Assembly (NCBI RefSeq): GCF_047238185.1
Contig: NZ_JBDFMI010000006.1
Coordinates: 310,001 to 374,000, forward strand
Direction: 5' to 3'
Source of the DNA: Bacillus_AD sp047238185
GTDB lineage: Bacteria > Bacillota > Bacilli > Bacillales > DSM-1321
DNA: 64,000 bases
Position numbers and translations under genes: made by a program. The first letter of the stretch is position 1. Each line of letters starts with the position of its first letter. Shown here in pieces: positions 1 to 7,816 of this stretch. The notes under the pieces were generated by a model. It did not search any database and was not told the origin of the DNA. It saw nothing but the letters and a program-made list of their open reading frames with translations.

Positions 1-801
1 CGCTTTGGCGGCAATCACATGCATCAAAGGGCCGCCCTGTATGCCAGGGAAAATGGACTTATCTATTTTCTTTGCAAATTCCTCTTTGCAAAGGATCATG
101 CCGCCGCGTGGGCCGCGCAAGGTTTTATGTGTTGTAGTCGTTACAAAGTCGGCATAAGGAACTGGATTTGGATGCAATCCTGCTGCAACCAAGCCTGCTA
201 TATGCGCCATATCAACCATTAGATAAGCGCCCACTTCATCTGCGATTTCACGGAATTTCTTAAAGTCGATTTCACGTGGATAAGCACTCGCACCAGCTAC
301 AATCAATTTTGGTTTATGTTCTTTCGCTTTTTGCAGAACATCTTCGTAATTGATTAGATGGGTTTCTTTGTCTACGCCATAATCTACAAAATTGTATAGT
401 ACACCGCTGAAGTTAACCGGACTGCCGTGTGTTAAGTGGCCGCCATGTGAAAGGTTCATGCCCAGCACTGTATCGCCTGGTTCAAGAATCGTGAAATACA
501 CAGCCATATTGGCTTGTGCGCCAGAATGCGGTTGAACGTTGGCATGCTCTGCTCCAAATATTTCTTTTGCACGGTCTTTTGCCAGGTTTTCCACAACATC
601 CACATGCTCACAACCGCCGTAATAACGCTTGCCAGGGTAGCCTTCGGCATATTTATTAGTCAGAACGGACCCTTGTGCTTCCATTACTGCTTCACTAACA
701 AAGTTCTCAGAAGCAATCAATTCGATTTTCGTTCTTTGGCGCTTTAGTTCATCCTGTATTACATCAAATACTTGACGATCCTGCTCTTTTACATGTTTCA
801 T
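1..801 (-). CDS. glyA: Serine hydroxymethyltransferase, 3' end beyond window
   Basis: Converts serine and tetrahydrofolate to glycine and 5,10-methylene-THF with pyridoxal phosphate in the cytoplasm. The first 267 residues are present and begin MKHVKEQDRQVFDVIQDEL; the rest lies beyond base 1. The segment ELIASENFVS and the cofactor-lysine motif TTTHKTLRGPRGG are both visible, with the Schiff-base lysine at residue 226. The ATG at 799-801 follows a strong GAGGAGG site seven bases upstream. It is the last gene of this run and is separated from ywlG by a terminator, so it has its own promoter region, where paired PurR-like boxes are found. Identification is secure from the motifs and from the glyA-ywlG-rpiB order known in Bacillus. 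Confidence 0.97.
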   Translation of the reverse strand, partial: MKHVKEQDRQVFDVIQDELKRQRTKIELIASENFVSEAVMEAQGSVLTNKYAEGYPGKRYYGGCEHVDVVENLAKDRAKEIFGAEHANVQPHSGAQANMAVYFTILEPGDTVLGMNLSHGGHLTHGSPVNFSGVLYNFVDYGVDKETHLINYEDVLQKAKEHKPKLIVAGASAYPREIDFKKFREIADEVGAYLMVDMAHIAGLVAAGLHPNPVPYADFVTTTTHKTLRGPRGGMILCKEEFAKKIDKSIFPGIQGGPLMHVIAAKA

Positions 802-943
802 TGCCATCCTCCTCGATTCGTATACCATCCTTGATGCGACATGATATGAGTACGTTTTTTGAAAATTCTACTTTATTCTATCATGTTCGCATTCCTGTTG
901 GTAGTATGTATTTACAATCCACTTTAATATATTTAACTCGCAC

Positions 944-987
944 AAAGACGAACTTTATTATTTTTTTATAAATAATTGTTCGTTTTC
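944..987 (-). promoter_or_regulatory. Paired PurR-like boxes upstream of glyA
   Basis: Two inverted CGAAC cores face each other, at 949-953 and, as GTTCG, at 978-982. Each 13-base box (944-956 and 975-987) matches the Bacillus PurBox AWWWCCGAACWWT at 11 positions. The gap between boxes is 18 bases; known pairs have 16-17. PurR represses purine and glycine/one-carbon genes including glyA in B. subtilis, so the position is as expected. The sequence match is seen; binding is inferred. Confidence 0.6.
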
Positions 988-1000
988 AGTTAGTCAAAAG

Positions 1001-1043
1001 TAAAAAACAAGACCCGATAGGCCAACCATCTGCCTATCCGGTC
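1001..1043 (-). terminator. Intrinsic terminator after ywlG
   Basis: Arms 1011-1022 and 1032-1043 form a 12-bp stem with one mismatch, followed on the minus strand by TTGTTTTTTA. It ends the rpiB-ywlG unit. Confidence 0.85.
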
Positions 1044-1052
1044 CTTATCGAT

Positions 1053-1628
1053 TTACCTGATTACTTCATAAACTGCACGCATGCCGCCGATCAGTTTAGG
1101 CCTTGTCACTGCCATTGTCACATACGCTTTTCCGATATGCGCCGTATTCGAACGGACCGGTACAGCGACATGTTTCAAATGCATACCAATCATGGTACTG
1201 CCGATATCGATGCCAGCGTCCGCCTGTATGTATTCCACCATTACAGGTTCCTTCAGATGGCCGTATGCATAAGCAGCCAATGCTCCTCCTGCGGATTGGA
1301 CAGGAACAACCGATACTTCCTCATACCGCCCTTCACGCATTGTCTCAGCTTCGACCACAAGTGCTCTGTTCAAATGCTCACAGCATTGAAACGCAGCCTG
1401 AAGGCCATTTTTTTGGCAGAAGTGCTGCACCGTTTGGAATATCGCTTCTGCCACTAGAATCGTACCGCCCGTACCAATCTGCTTGCCGACTACTTCCGAT
1501 GTACTGCAGCCTACTACGAACAGCTTGCAGCGTGCAAACTCAGGATGCTGCTTCAAATCATGAAGCATACGCTCTAATTGCTGTTTCATTTCCTCTACAT
1601 CATACGGATGTACTCTCTCCTCTGACAT
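1053..1628 (-). CDS. ywlG: UPF0340 / TIGR01440 family protein YwlG
   Basis: A 191-residue cytoplasmic protein of the conserved YwlG family, whose biochemical role is not established. The family-type segments LFVVGCSTSEVVGKQIG (about residues 36-52) and QADAGIDIGSTMIGMHLK (about 135-152) are glycine-rich and resemble small-molecule binding loops. The ATG is preceded by AGGGGGCGG. The gene starts 12 bases after rpiB stops, so the two are probably cotranscribed, and a terminator follows. The assignment rests on sequence style and the conserved glyA-ywlG-rpiB order. Confidence 0.88.
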   Translation of the reverse strand: MSEERVHPYDVEEMKQQLERMLHDLKQHPEFARCKLFVVGCSTSEVVGKQIGTGGTILVAEAIFQTVQHFCQKNGLQAAFQCCEHLNRALVVEAETMREGRYEEVSVVPVQSAGGALAAYAYGHLKEPVMVEYIQADAGIDIGSTMIGMHLKHVAVPVRSNTAHIGKAYVTMAVTRPKLIGGMRAVYEVIR

Positions 1629-1640
1629 GGCTTCCGCCCC

Positions 1641-2093
1641 CTATAATGAAGGATTTGTGTTTTCGAACTCTGTAATTTTATTGACGCGATTTTCATGGCG
1701 CCCGCCTTCAAATTCAGTAGTCAGCCAGATTTTCGCAATATCTCTTGCCAACCCCGGCCCAATGACTCTCTCTCCCATTGCCAGCATATTTGTGTCATTG
1801 TGCTGGCGTGTGGCATGTGCACTGAATGTATCATGGACTAAAGCACAGCGGATCCCTTTCACTTTATTGGCCGCTATGCTCATGCCGATTCCTGTTCCGC
1901 ATACAAGTATCCCACGATCAAATTCACCGGCAGCCACTTTTTGGGCTACTGGAAGGGCATAGTCCGGATAGTCAACAGACGTATCGCATTCACAGCCAAA
2001 ATCCTCGTACTGGATGCCCATTTCCTCCATCAATGCTTTCAATTCCTGGCGGATATGGATTCCGCCATGGTCTGACGCGATTGCAACTTTCAT
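1641..2093 (-). CDS. rpiB: Ribose-5-phosphate isomerase B / RpiB-LacAB family sugar-phosphate isomerase
   Basis: Interconverts ribose 5-phosphate and ribulose 5-phosphate in the pentose phosphate pathway. The 150-residue length is typical. The N-terminal MKVAIASDHGG carries the substrate-binding Asp8-His9 pair, CGTGIGMSIAANK holds the catalytic cysteine at residue 65, and ATRQHNDTNML supplies His98. The ATG follows AAAAGGAGAAGAT. It is the ywlF gene of B. subtilis and is coupled to ywlG downstream. Some family members are galactose-6-phosphate isomerases, but no lac genes are nearby, so RpiB is the better reading. Confidence 0.93.
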   Translation of the reverse strand: MKVAIASDHGGIHIRQELKALMEEMGIQYEDFGCECDTSVDYPDYALPVAQKVAAGEFDRGILVCGTGIGMSIAANKVKGIRCALVHDTFSAHATRQHNDTNMLAMGERVIGPGLARDIAKIWLTTEFEGGRHENRVNKITEFENTNPSL

Positions 2094-2197
2094 ATCTATC
2101 TTCTCCTTTTAGTATTGGATTGTAATGAATTCATCTATATCCATTCTACCTAATAGTTTATTTATTAAAAAGGTGTACATCCATAAGATTTCAACCC

Positions 2198-2243
2198 TAT
2201 TATTGGGAAGCCTGCTAAATCAGCATTTACCTTCCCAATAATA
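2198..2243. repeat. 13-bp perfect inverted repeat beyond the chemoreceptor terminator
   Basis: The arm TATTATTGGGAAG (2198-2210) is exactly complementary to 2231-2243. Its right arm overlaps the U-tract of the adjacent terminator, so the two hairpins could compete on RNA. It lies 105 bases upstream of the rpiB start. Confidence 0.5.
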
Positions 2244-2273
2244 AAGCCCTCCGTCTCATTCAGCCGGAGAGCT
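2238..2273 (-). terminator. Intrinsic terminator after the chemoreceptor gene
   Basis: Minus-strand arms AGCTCTCCG (2265-2273) and CGGAGGGCT (2245-2253) pair over 9 bp with one G-U pair and are followed by TTATTATT. Confidence 0.8.
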
Positions 2274-2288
2274 CTGTTCATTTTAATC

Positions 2289-3578
2289 CTACACAAGGAA
2301 GCGGGTAATGGTATTTTTTAATTTATCCGCCTGTTCTTGAAGAATAACTGTCAGTTGTTCGACATTATCAATCACACGCGCCTGTTCCTGAGCGGATACC
2401 GCCACTTCTTCCGCCGCAGCAGACGTTTGTTCCGCTATCGCAGCAACATCCTGGGATTGCGTAGACGTTTGTTCAATGCTCTCCATTTGCCGGTCGACCA
2501 AGGCCGTAATATCTATGACCTCTTCCGCCACCTTATGGACTGTGCCTGTCATTTTCTCAATTATGATGTTGGTTTCATTGCCTTTCTCAGCTTCACGGTC
2601 AGCACTCTCCACCTGGCAGCTGATTTGCCCCACAACACCTTTCACGTCATTTTGGATATTCTGTATGAGTGTCGAGATCCCTTGCACTGCCTTGGCACTT
2701 TGATCTGCCAATAGCCGTACTTCTTCCGCTACTACAGCAAAGCCCTTTCCATGCTCACCGGCCCTCGCGGCTTCGATGGAGGCATTCAGTGCCAATAGGT
2801 TCGTCTGCGCTGCTATATCGCCCACCAACTGAATAATCTGTTCTACTTCATTCGCATTTTCTTCCAGCCTTTTTACCGCGGAAAGCGACTGCTGGTTCTC
2901 TCTGGCAAGATCATGGATACCGGAAATCAGAGAATGGATGACCTCTTTACTGCGATTCAATTCTTTGACCATCATAGCCGATGTATCGGCAGACGTACGC
3001 GCTTTAACCTGCACCGTTTTAGCGATGGCTGTAATATCTTCAACGGACTCAGCCGTGTTTTGGATAGACACGGCCGAATTATCCGCACCTGCAGAAATCT
3101 CTTGAATCGTTTTGGAAATGCTGTCAGCTTGTTCGGCTGCAACTGCCGATTCCTCTGAAATGGTCATAACCTTTTCATTCGTTTGGGTAAAATTCTGTTC
3201 TATGCTTTGTACCATTTCTCTTAAATTGTGGAGCATCCGATTAAAAGCCAAACCTAAAGAACGGATTTCATCATCAGACTTCGATACTTCCAGATCCTCT
3301 TTTATATTGCCTTCGGATGCCTTTATGGCCACTTTCTCCAAATTCTCCAACGGCTTCACCACAAAACCGGCTGCGAAAATAGCGATGAGCCCCGACCAAA
3401 TAATACCCAGCAAAAGAGTAATGATCGTAAACCAAACTTGATTTGCCCCTTCAAAAAACATCGGATATAAAATGTAAATGAAGAAACCGCTTGTTGAATA
3501 TGTAATAAGTGCCACAACCGTTATGAAAAGCGCCAATTTCTTTCTCAAGCCAAACCGAAATGTTTTTTTCTTGTTCAT
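2289..3578 (-). CDS. Methyl-accepting chemotaxis protein without a sizeable external sensor domain
   Basis: A 429-residue chemoreceptor. Two hydrophobic helices (about residues 14-37 and 47-71) are separated by only about ten residues, so there is no extracellular ligand domain. A HAMP-like segment follows (about 72-125), then a long coiled-coil signalling region containing the conserved hairpin tip DIAAQTNLLALNASIEAARA and GKGFAVVAEEVRLLAD. It would signal to CheA/CheW at the membrane. The ATG follows AGGGGGACAAAA and the gene has its own terminator. It sits between rpiB and ywlE, where B. subtilis has no chemoreceptor. The stimulus is unknown; with such a short loop it may sense membrane state, an internal cue or a partner protein. 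Confidence 0.9.
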   Translation of the reverse strand: MNKKKTFRFGLRKKLALFITVVALITYSTSGFFIYILYPMFFEGANQVWFTIITLLLGIIWSGLIAIFAAGFVVKPLENLEKVAIKASEGNIKEDLEVSKSDDEIRSLGLAFNRMLHNLREMVQSIEQNFTQTNEKVMTISEESAVAAEQADSISKTIQEISAGADNSAVSIQNTAESVEDITAIAKTVQVKARTSADTSAMMVKELNRSKEVIHSLISGIHDLARENQQSLSAVKRLEENANEVEQIIQLVGDIAAQTNLLALNASIEAARAGEHGKGFAVVAEEVRLLADQSAKAVQGISTLIQNIQNDVKGVVGQISCQVESADREAEKGNETNIIIEKMTGTVHKVAEEVIDITALVDRQMESIEQTSTQSQDVAAIAEQTSAAAEEVAVSAQEQARVIDNVEQLTVILQEQADKLKNTITRFLV

Positions 3579-3616
3579 TTTTGTCCCCCTATGTTACAGC
3601 TGATGACCCCCCATCC

Positions 3617-4063
3617 CTAGTGGCCGCCCAGCTTTTCGACTAATTTACCGATTAGCTCTTTCAATTCCATAAACGTCCCTTGGTAATGCTGCTTGGTGCC
3701 GCCGAAAGGATCCATTACATCCATTGAGTCATACTCTCCGCCAACAAACTCCTTCAATGTAAATACTTTGCCTGTATACTGGGGAAAAGCATGCATGATA
3801 GCATTGCGATGGGATTGCGTCATTGCCAGCACATAGTCTGCCCACTCCATGTCTTCCCGACTTAAGAGCCGGGCTGAATGATGGTGTGCGATGTGATGGT
3901 CATTCAGCACTTCCTGGGCATAACGGGATGCCTCATCGCCGCTGTGAGCGTATACTCCCGCGGATCTCACCTCCACCTGCTGATTATCCATATGTTTTAA
4001 AAGTGCCTCTGCGATAGGACTTCTGCACGTATTCCCTGTACAAACAAATAGTACACTAGTCAT
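3617..4063 (-). CDS. ywlE: Protein-arginine phosphatase YwlE (low-molecular-weight PTP fold)
   Basis: Removes phosphate from phosphoarginine residues placed by the McsB kinase and so controls ClpCP-dependent protein quality control. The catalytic P-loop VCTGNTCRS is at residues 7-15, with nucleophile Cys8 and Arg14; the general-acid segment is MDPFGGTKQHY. Thr12 in the loop is the residue reported to give YwlE specificity for phosphoarginine, where tyrosine phosphatases carry a bulkier residue. The length of 148 residues is typical. The ATG follows GGGAGG. The gene is between mntP and tsaC relatives as in B. subtilis. Activity is inferred from the loop sequence. Confidence 0.93.
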   Translation of the reverse strand: MTSVLFVCTGNTCRSPIAEALLKHMDNQQVEVRSAGVYAHSGDEASRYAQEVLNDHHIAHHHSARLLSREDMEWADYVLAMTQSHRNAIMHAFPQYTGKVFTLKEFVGGEYDSMDVMDPFGGTKQHYQGTFMELKELIGKLVEKLGGH

Positions 4064-4178
4064 GGAATATCCTCCCTTTTATCTATTATAAAATATTTAA
4101 CTGCTTTTCCAAGCCCAAAATAAGATTTAATTAAAACAGCTTTTGCTAAACGTCACAAAATTTACTCAATTCCACAAA

Positions 4179-4198
4179 TAGAGTAGATACCTACTCTA
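4179..4198. promoter_or_regulatory. Palindrome upstream of ywlE
   Basis: TAGAGTAG, four bases (ATAC), then CTACTCTA form a perfect 8-bp inverted repeat between the mntP terminator and the ywlE start. It lacks a T-tract, so an operator is more likely than a terminator. No regulator is recognised. Confidence 0.35.
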
Positions 4199-4245
4199 CT
4201 ATTATACTCTGTTCTTCTTTTTCTTGTTTGGCTCATTTTTCCCAC

Positions 4246-4279
4246 AGAAAAAAGGATCTTATTTTCTTGAACAAGATCC
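4246..4279 (-). terminator. Intrinsic terminator after mntP
   Basis: Minus-strand GGATCTT (4273-4279) pairs with AAGATCC (4254-4260) and is followed by TTTTTTCTG. Confidence 0.75.
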
Positions 4280-4320
4280 CGGTTCTTGCTATATATTATG
4301 TTTCCCGAAGGCACTGCCCA

Positions 4321-4875
4321 TCAGATAGGAAGAAGCAATTTGATTCCAAAAGCAAACAGGACGCTGCCTCCAAGCACCTGGCTGTATACGCCCAACAAAC
4401 CCTGTACCTTGCGGCCAATCATAAGCCCTGCCAATGTCAGCATAGTGGCCATCAAGCCGAATAAGGTAATCGCCAGGAAAGTCCTTGCACCGTATATGCC
4501 CAACGTTAAGCCAACCGAAAAACTATCCAGGCTTACACTTAGCGCAAAGACAAGTAAACCAAACCCGACCGGCACGATAAATCCATTGCTTTCTCCCTTT
4601 AACCCGGATATAAACATGCCTAGCCCCAAAAGAATAAGCAGCAAGCCTCCTGCATAGGTGGCATACGTGCCGAATTGATCTGATAAAAAGCGGCCGGCGG
4701 ACATTCCAATCAATGGCATAATGATATGGAAAATGCCAACTGTTGCCGCTATGATTCCTATCTGCCGTAATCGGAGTTTATACATCCCCATCCCCAGGCC
4801 AACAGAGAATGAATCCATCCCCAGAGCAAATGCCATCAATAACAATGTAATGAATTCACCTATTGTTGCGTGCAC
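4321..4875 (-). CDS. mntP: MntP-family manganese efflux pump (YwlD)
   Basis: A 184-residue polytopic membrane protein of the MntP/DUF204 family, which exports manganese. The protein is an internal duplication of three helices each: GMDSFSVGLGMG in the first half and SLDSFSVGLTLG in the second carry the paired transmembrane aspartates typical of the family. A GTG at 4873-4875 is preferred because AAGGGGG lies nine bases before it; an upstream in-frame TTG at 4884 sits too close to that site. No yybP-ykoY manganese riboswitch was recognised upstream, where a repeat element lies instead. It matches ywlD in position and sequence. Confidence 0.88.
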   Translation of the reverse strand: MHATIGEFITLLLMAFALGMDSFSVGLGMGMYKLRLRQIGIIAATVGIFHIIMPLIGMSAGRFLSDQFGTYATYAGGLLLILLGLGMFISGLKGESNGFIVPVGFGLLVFALSVSLDSFSVGLTLGIYGARTFLAITLFGLMATMLTLAGLMIGRKVQGLLGVYSQVLGGSVLFAFGIKLLLPI

Positions 4876-4943
4876 ACTTCTCAACCCCCTTGGACTTGCT
4901 CTCTAAACATATGCCCGTCCAAGAAAGAATAGAACAATAAAGT

Positions 4944-5057
4944 AAAGCGGAGAGCGCCTGCTTAGCCCCGACAAGCTTAAGACGAGAATTGCTCAAAGGC
5001 TGGTTTTGCCTTTGACTATTCTCGGCTTAAGACCTCGAGGGGGTGGCGCTCGGAGCT
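4944..5057. repeat. Palindromic intergenic repeat, module A, full copy
   Basis: A roughly 114-bp imperfect palindrome. Ends AAAGCGGAGAGCGCC and GGCGCTCGGAGCT are inverted relative to each other; inside are the family marks CCCCGACAAGCTTAAGAC and GGCTTAAGACCTCGAGGGGG. The core forms a hairpin GAGAAT-tgct-CAAAG / CTTTG-act-ATTCTC. The same architecture occurs at 12.2-12.6 kb with a different but still complementary core, which points to selection on the fold or to a shared folding mobile unit. Confidence 0.8.
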
Positions 5058-5065
5058 AGATCAAG

Positions 5066-5110
5066 AAAAGCGCAGAGCGCCTGCTTAGCCCCGACAAGCT
5101 TAAGACGGGG
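5066..5110. repeat. Palindromic repeat, module A, truncated second copy
   Basis: Restarts AAAAGCGCAGAGCGCC 8 bases after the full copy, carries CCCCGACAAGCTTAAGAC and then stops; unrelated sequence and the tsaC terminator follow. The pattern, full copy then truncated copy then terminator, repeats at 12.7 kb. Confidence 0.75.
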
Positions 5111-5140
5111 CTTACAGGAAGCATGCCCTGGCCGCCCCAC

Positions 5141-5164
5141 AAAAAAAGAAGCCTTTCCAGCTTC
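5141..5164 (-). terminator. Intrinsic terminator after tsaC
   Basis: On the minus strand GAAGC (5160-5164) pairs with GCTTC (5148-5152) around a seven-base loop, followed by TTTTTTT. Confidence 0.8.
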
Positions 5165-5177
5165 TTTCTTCTACATT

Positions 5178-6209
5178 TTATTCTTTCAGCAAATGGTGCC
5201 CGGCTGCTTTCATCAATCGGTTCATAATCGCATCGCCAATTCCATCGCGAGGGAACACTTCGCCGTATATGATATCGGCTCCACAATCATCGAACGATCG
5301 CAAGGCATCATAAATACCAGCCGCCACTGTCGAAAGGTCCTTCCTGGAACCGCATGTTATGATGTAATCCGCCTGATAAGAACCGCTATGTTCAACAGTT
5401 GTAAGCACTCCTACCTTCTTCCCTTCCTTTTTGCTTCTGTCTATGGCGTTCTGGATAAAATCCACACTGCCATCCATCAACACAAAAGGGGCATCAGGCG
5501 CATAATGCGTATATTTCATGCCAGGAGCTTTAGGCACTTCATGTTCGCTGTGTAGGGCAGCATCCTCTTCTACACGGTCAATGACTGTCAACAAATCTTC
5601 CTTTGTTACGCCGCCCGGACGAAGTATCACAGGTATGTCCGTTGTACAATCCAATACCGTTGATTCAACGCCCACTCCTGTTTCTCCTCCATCTACTATT
5701 CCACTGATTCTGCCAGACAGATCTCCTTCAACATGTCCCGCTGTCGTCGGGCTAGGCTTTCCTGATAAATTGGCGCTCGGAGCAGCAATTGGCAGATCGG
5801 CAGCAGCAATAAGAGCGAGCGCAACAGGGTGGTCCGGCATACGGATTCCCACGGTTTCAAGTCCTGCTGTTGCAAATTCCGATAAGCCGCTCTTTTTCTT
5901 CAGAATAATGGTAAGCGGTCCTGGCCAAAACGCCTCCATCAATTTCTGGGCAGTCGGCGGCACTTCCTGCACAAGTTCCTGCAATTGCTGAATCTTGGCA
6001 ATGTGGATAATCAGCGGATTATCGCTCGGACGCCCTTTTGCTTCGAATATTTTCTTGACTGCCCCATCATCTGCGGCATTCGCACCAATTCCATATACAG
6101 TCTCTGTCGGAAAAGCGACGGCTTCGTTTTCCTTCAACAATTGAGCTGCAGCTTGGATTTGGGGTTCATGATCGATTGTCGGATCTATTTTCCAAACTAT
6201 TGTTTTCAC
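5178..6209 (-). CDS. tsaC: Threonylcarbamoyl-AMP synthase (Sua5/YwlC type)
   Basis: Makes threonylcarbamoyl-AMP from threonine, bicarbonate and ATP for the universal t6A37 modification of tRNAs reading ANN codons. The YrdC-like catalytic domain covers about residues 15-210, with AVAFPTETVYGIGANA, KGRPSDNPLIIHI and PIAAPSANLSGKPSPT. The linker KAPGMKYTHYAPDAP and a C-terminal Sua5 domain (about 240-343) make this the long Sua5 form and not short TsaC. The GTG at 6207-6209 is chosen because GAAGG lies eight bases before it; an earlier in-frame GTG at 6218 abuts that site. It equals B. subtilis ywlC. Confidence 0.94.
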   Translation of the reverse strand: MKTIVWKIDPTIDHEPQIQAAAQLLKENEAVAFPTETVYGIGANAADDGAVKKIFEAKGRPSDNPLIIHIAKIQQLQELVQEVPPTAQKLMEAFWPGPLTIILKKKSGLSEFATAGLETVGIRMPDHPVALALIAAADLPIAAPSANLSGKPSPTTAGHVEGDLSGRISGIVDGGETGVGVESTVLDCTTDIPVILRPGGVTKEDLLTVIDRVEEDAALHSEHEVPKAPGMKYTHYAPDAPFVLMDGSVDFIQNAIDRSKKEGKKVGVLTTVEHSGSYQADYIITCGSRKDLSTVAAGIYDALRSFDDCGADIIYGEVFPRDGIGDAIMNRLMKAAGHHLLKE

Positions 6210-6386
6210 TTTGTACACCTTCTATTATACGAGTCTGAATGTCTTCTTCATTCTATTATAACCCTACTTTACTAACAAACGCACATATTCCCCATACTGA
6301 ATATTCGGTTATAATTGCTCGTTTTATCCACAATTTGTGGATAATAACTTATTAATTGTTGATAATTATGTGGATATGTACATAAA

Positions 6387-6815
6387 CTATAGAGTTTTAC
6401 ACATAAAAAAGACATCTTCTACTCGGCCGAATTCCATGAAGGCTGTTGATAACTTGATTGCTTCCGGCATATTTTCTTGATCCGTTTGTTCAAAGTCAAA
6501 TGATGTAAAGAAGGCTGCGCTGTCTTTATGGTTTGATGCCAAATAAATAGAATCACTCCCCAATTCTTCAACCAACCCCATTGCATCATTGAACAATGAA
6601 GGGAGCACATGGATAGGGAAAGCCGGAGAAAAGACAAAGGAGCGCAGGAAAGCGGTACCTGCCAGTATTTGAATCCCCAATACGCATAACAGCTCCCCTT
6701 TTTCTCCTTCTACATAGATAAATTGGCAGCTTTCATCATATATGGCTGCGCTCTTTTCGATAAATGATCGAATACGCGGATAATCCTTTTGTATCCCTTT
6801 CTTCACAATATACAT
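6387..6815 (-). CDS. ywlB: YwlB-like GNAT-type protein, function unknown
   Basis: A 142-residue protein at the place of ywlB, between tsaC and spoIIR. The pattern (an N-terminal strand MYIVKKGIQKDYPRIRSFI, central ELLCVLGIQILAGTAFLRSFVF, later SDSIYLASNHKDSAAFFTSFDFEQ) looks like a GNAT acetyltransferase fold, but the acetyl-CoA Q/RxxGxG/A loop is not evident, so it may be catalytically inactive or have an unusual donor site. The ATG follows AAAGGGGAATTTGC. The symbol rests on position and length more than on recognised motifs. Confidence 0.6.
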   Translation of the reverse strand: MYIVKKGIQKDYPRIRSFIEKSAAIYDESCQFIYVEGEKGELLCVLGIQILAGTAFLRSFVFSPAFPIHVLPSLFNDAMGLVEELGSDSIYLASNHKDSAAFFTSFDFEQTDQENMPEAIKLSTAFMEFGRVEDVFFMCKTL

Positions 6816-6938
6816 GCAAATTCCCCTTTCGACTTATGTTCTATTAAGTCTATGAACGAAAAGGGACAAATAGAATAGGAAGTAAAAGATTTCATAAAAA
6901 GATATCCACATACTTATTCACATACTCTCGGCAGACGA

Positions 6939-7796
6939 TCAGACAAGATAATACGCAATCACATTGTTCTGTTGAAATCCTACCGATAAATAGAGAGATA
7001 GAGCATTTTGATTATCAGTTTCTACATCCATTTTCACCTTTGCAATCCCTTCGGCACCCAACTTACCTAATATTCGTTCCAATGACGCCCTCCCATAGCC
7101 TTTCCCCTGTTCATCCGGATCGATTGCAAAAGCAGATAGATAAACAGAGTCTTCTTCTTGACTCGCTGTAATCGTACCAATTATTTTATTTTCATAGACG
7201 ATGGCGTAGAGTTGATGTTCACCAGAGTGAACATTGCGCGCCAGTAAAGCTGATACCTCTTCTTCTGAGTCCCCAAAGCTTCTTTGCAAAACTCGGCTTA
7301 TGGATTCAATATCTGAATCTGCAGCTTCTTTTATAGCTACCTTATTTTTTTCAATAGCCTCAAAGCGGTCAAGCACGGCACTTAAGCCATATTCGGAGAA
7401 TAGCAGGTTAGACCCAAGCTGATTGGCAAACGCTATTCCGGATACAGATTTTTGGTCCACTACTAGCAATTTTTTATATGTCTTCACATTTGCTTCTTTT
7501 TGCAGAATAGACAGCATCTCTGACATGATTCCCCGCCGCCGTGCTGAAGGCAGTACCATGCCCGCCAATTCTACCTCTCCATTATCTATCATGCTGTATG
7601 CACCCAAAAAACCAATAAGATTCCCCCCATCTTCGCACCACACATAGTAGCCTTTACCTATCTCTGGATTTCTCATCATAGGCACATTCAACGACTCTAT
7701 CAACGATATGGAGTCTTCTTTTTCGCAAAGGCATGCCAATGAGAGGACCCGCTCTATCTCTTCGCCCGCCAATGCCGTTTTATAATACATATTCAT
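6939..7796 (-). CDS. Tandem-GNAT N-acetyltransferase
   Basis: About 285 residues with two GNAT-like halves. The N-terminal half has LAGMVLPSARRRGIMSEML, a degenerate acetyl-CoA loop; the C-terminal half (from about residue 155) has LSAFAIDPDEQGKGYGRASLE with a canonical QGKGYG pyrophosphate loop, then NALSLYLSVGFQ. The C-terminal half is therefore the likely active site. The ATG at 7794-7796 is preferred since GGAGGTG is nine bases before it; the earlier ATG at 7814 overlaps that site. A terminator ends only about 20 bases before the start codon. The substrate is unknown and the family does not reveal it. Confidence 0.85.
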   Translation of the reverse strand: MNMYYKTALAGEEIERVLSLACLCEKEDSISLIESLNVPMMRNPEIGKGYYVWCEDGGNLIGFLGAYSMIDNGEVELAGMVLPSARRRGIMSEMLSILQKEANVKTYKKLLVVDQKSVSGIAFANQLGSNLLFSEYGLSAVLDRFEAIEKNKVAIKEAADSDIESISRVLQRSFGDSEEEVSALLARNVHSGEHQLYAIVYENKIIGTITASQEEDSVYLSAFAIDPDEQGKGYGRASLERILGKLGAEGIAKVKMDVETDNQNALSLYLSVGFQQNNVIAYYLV

Positions 7797-7816
7797 AGCC
7801 AACTTCACCTCCATTA

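Noticed and set aside
1103..1675. A 190-codon plus-strand frame opposite ywlG
   Set aside because: It is antisense to a well supported gene, lacks a family pattern and has no ribosome site.
4876..5177. yybP-ykoY manganese riboswitch before mntP
   Set aside because: The upstream region holds the palindromic repeats and shows none of the conserved riboswitch loops that I can recognise.
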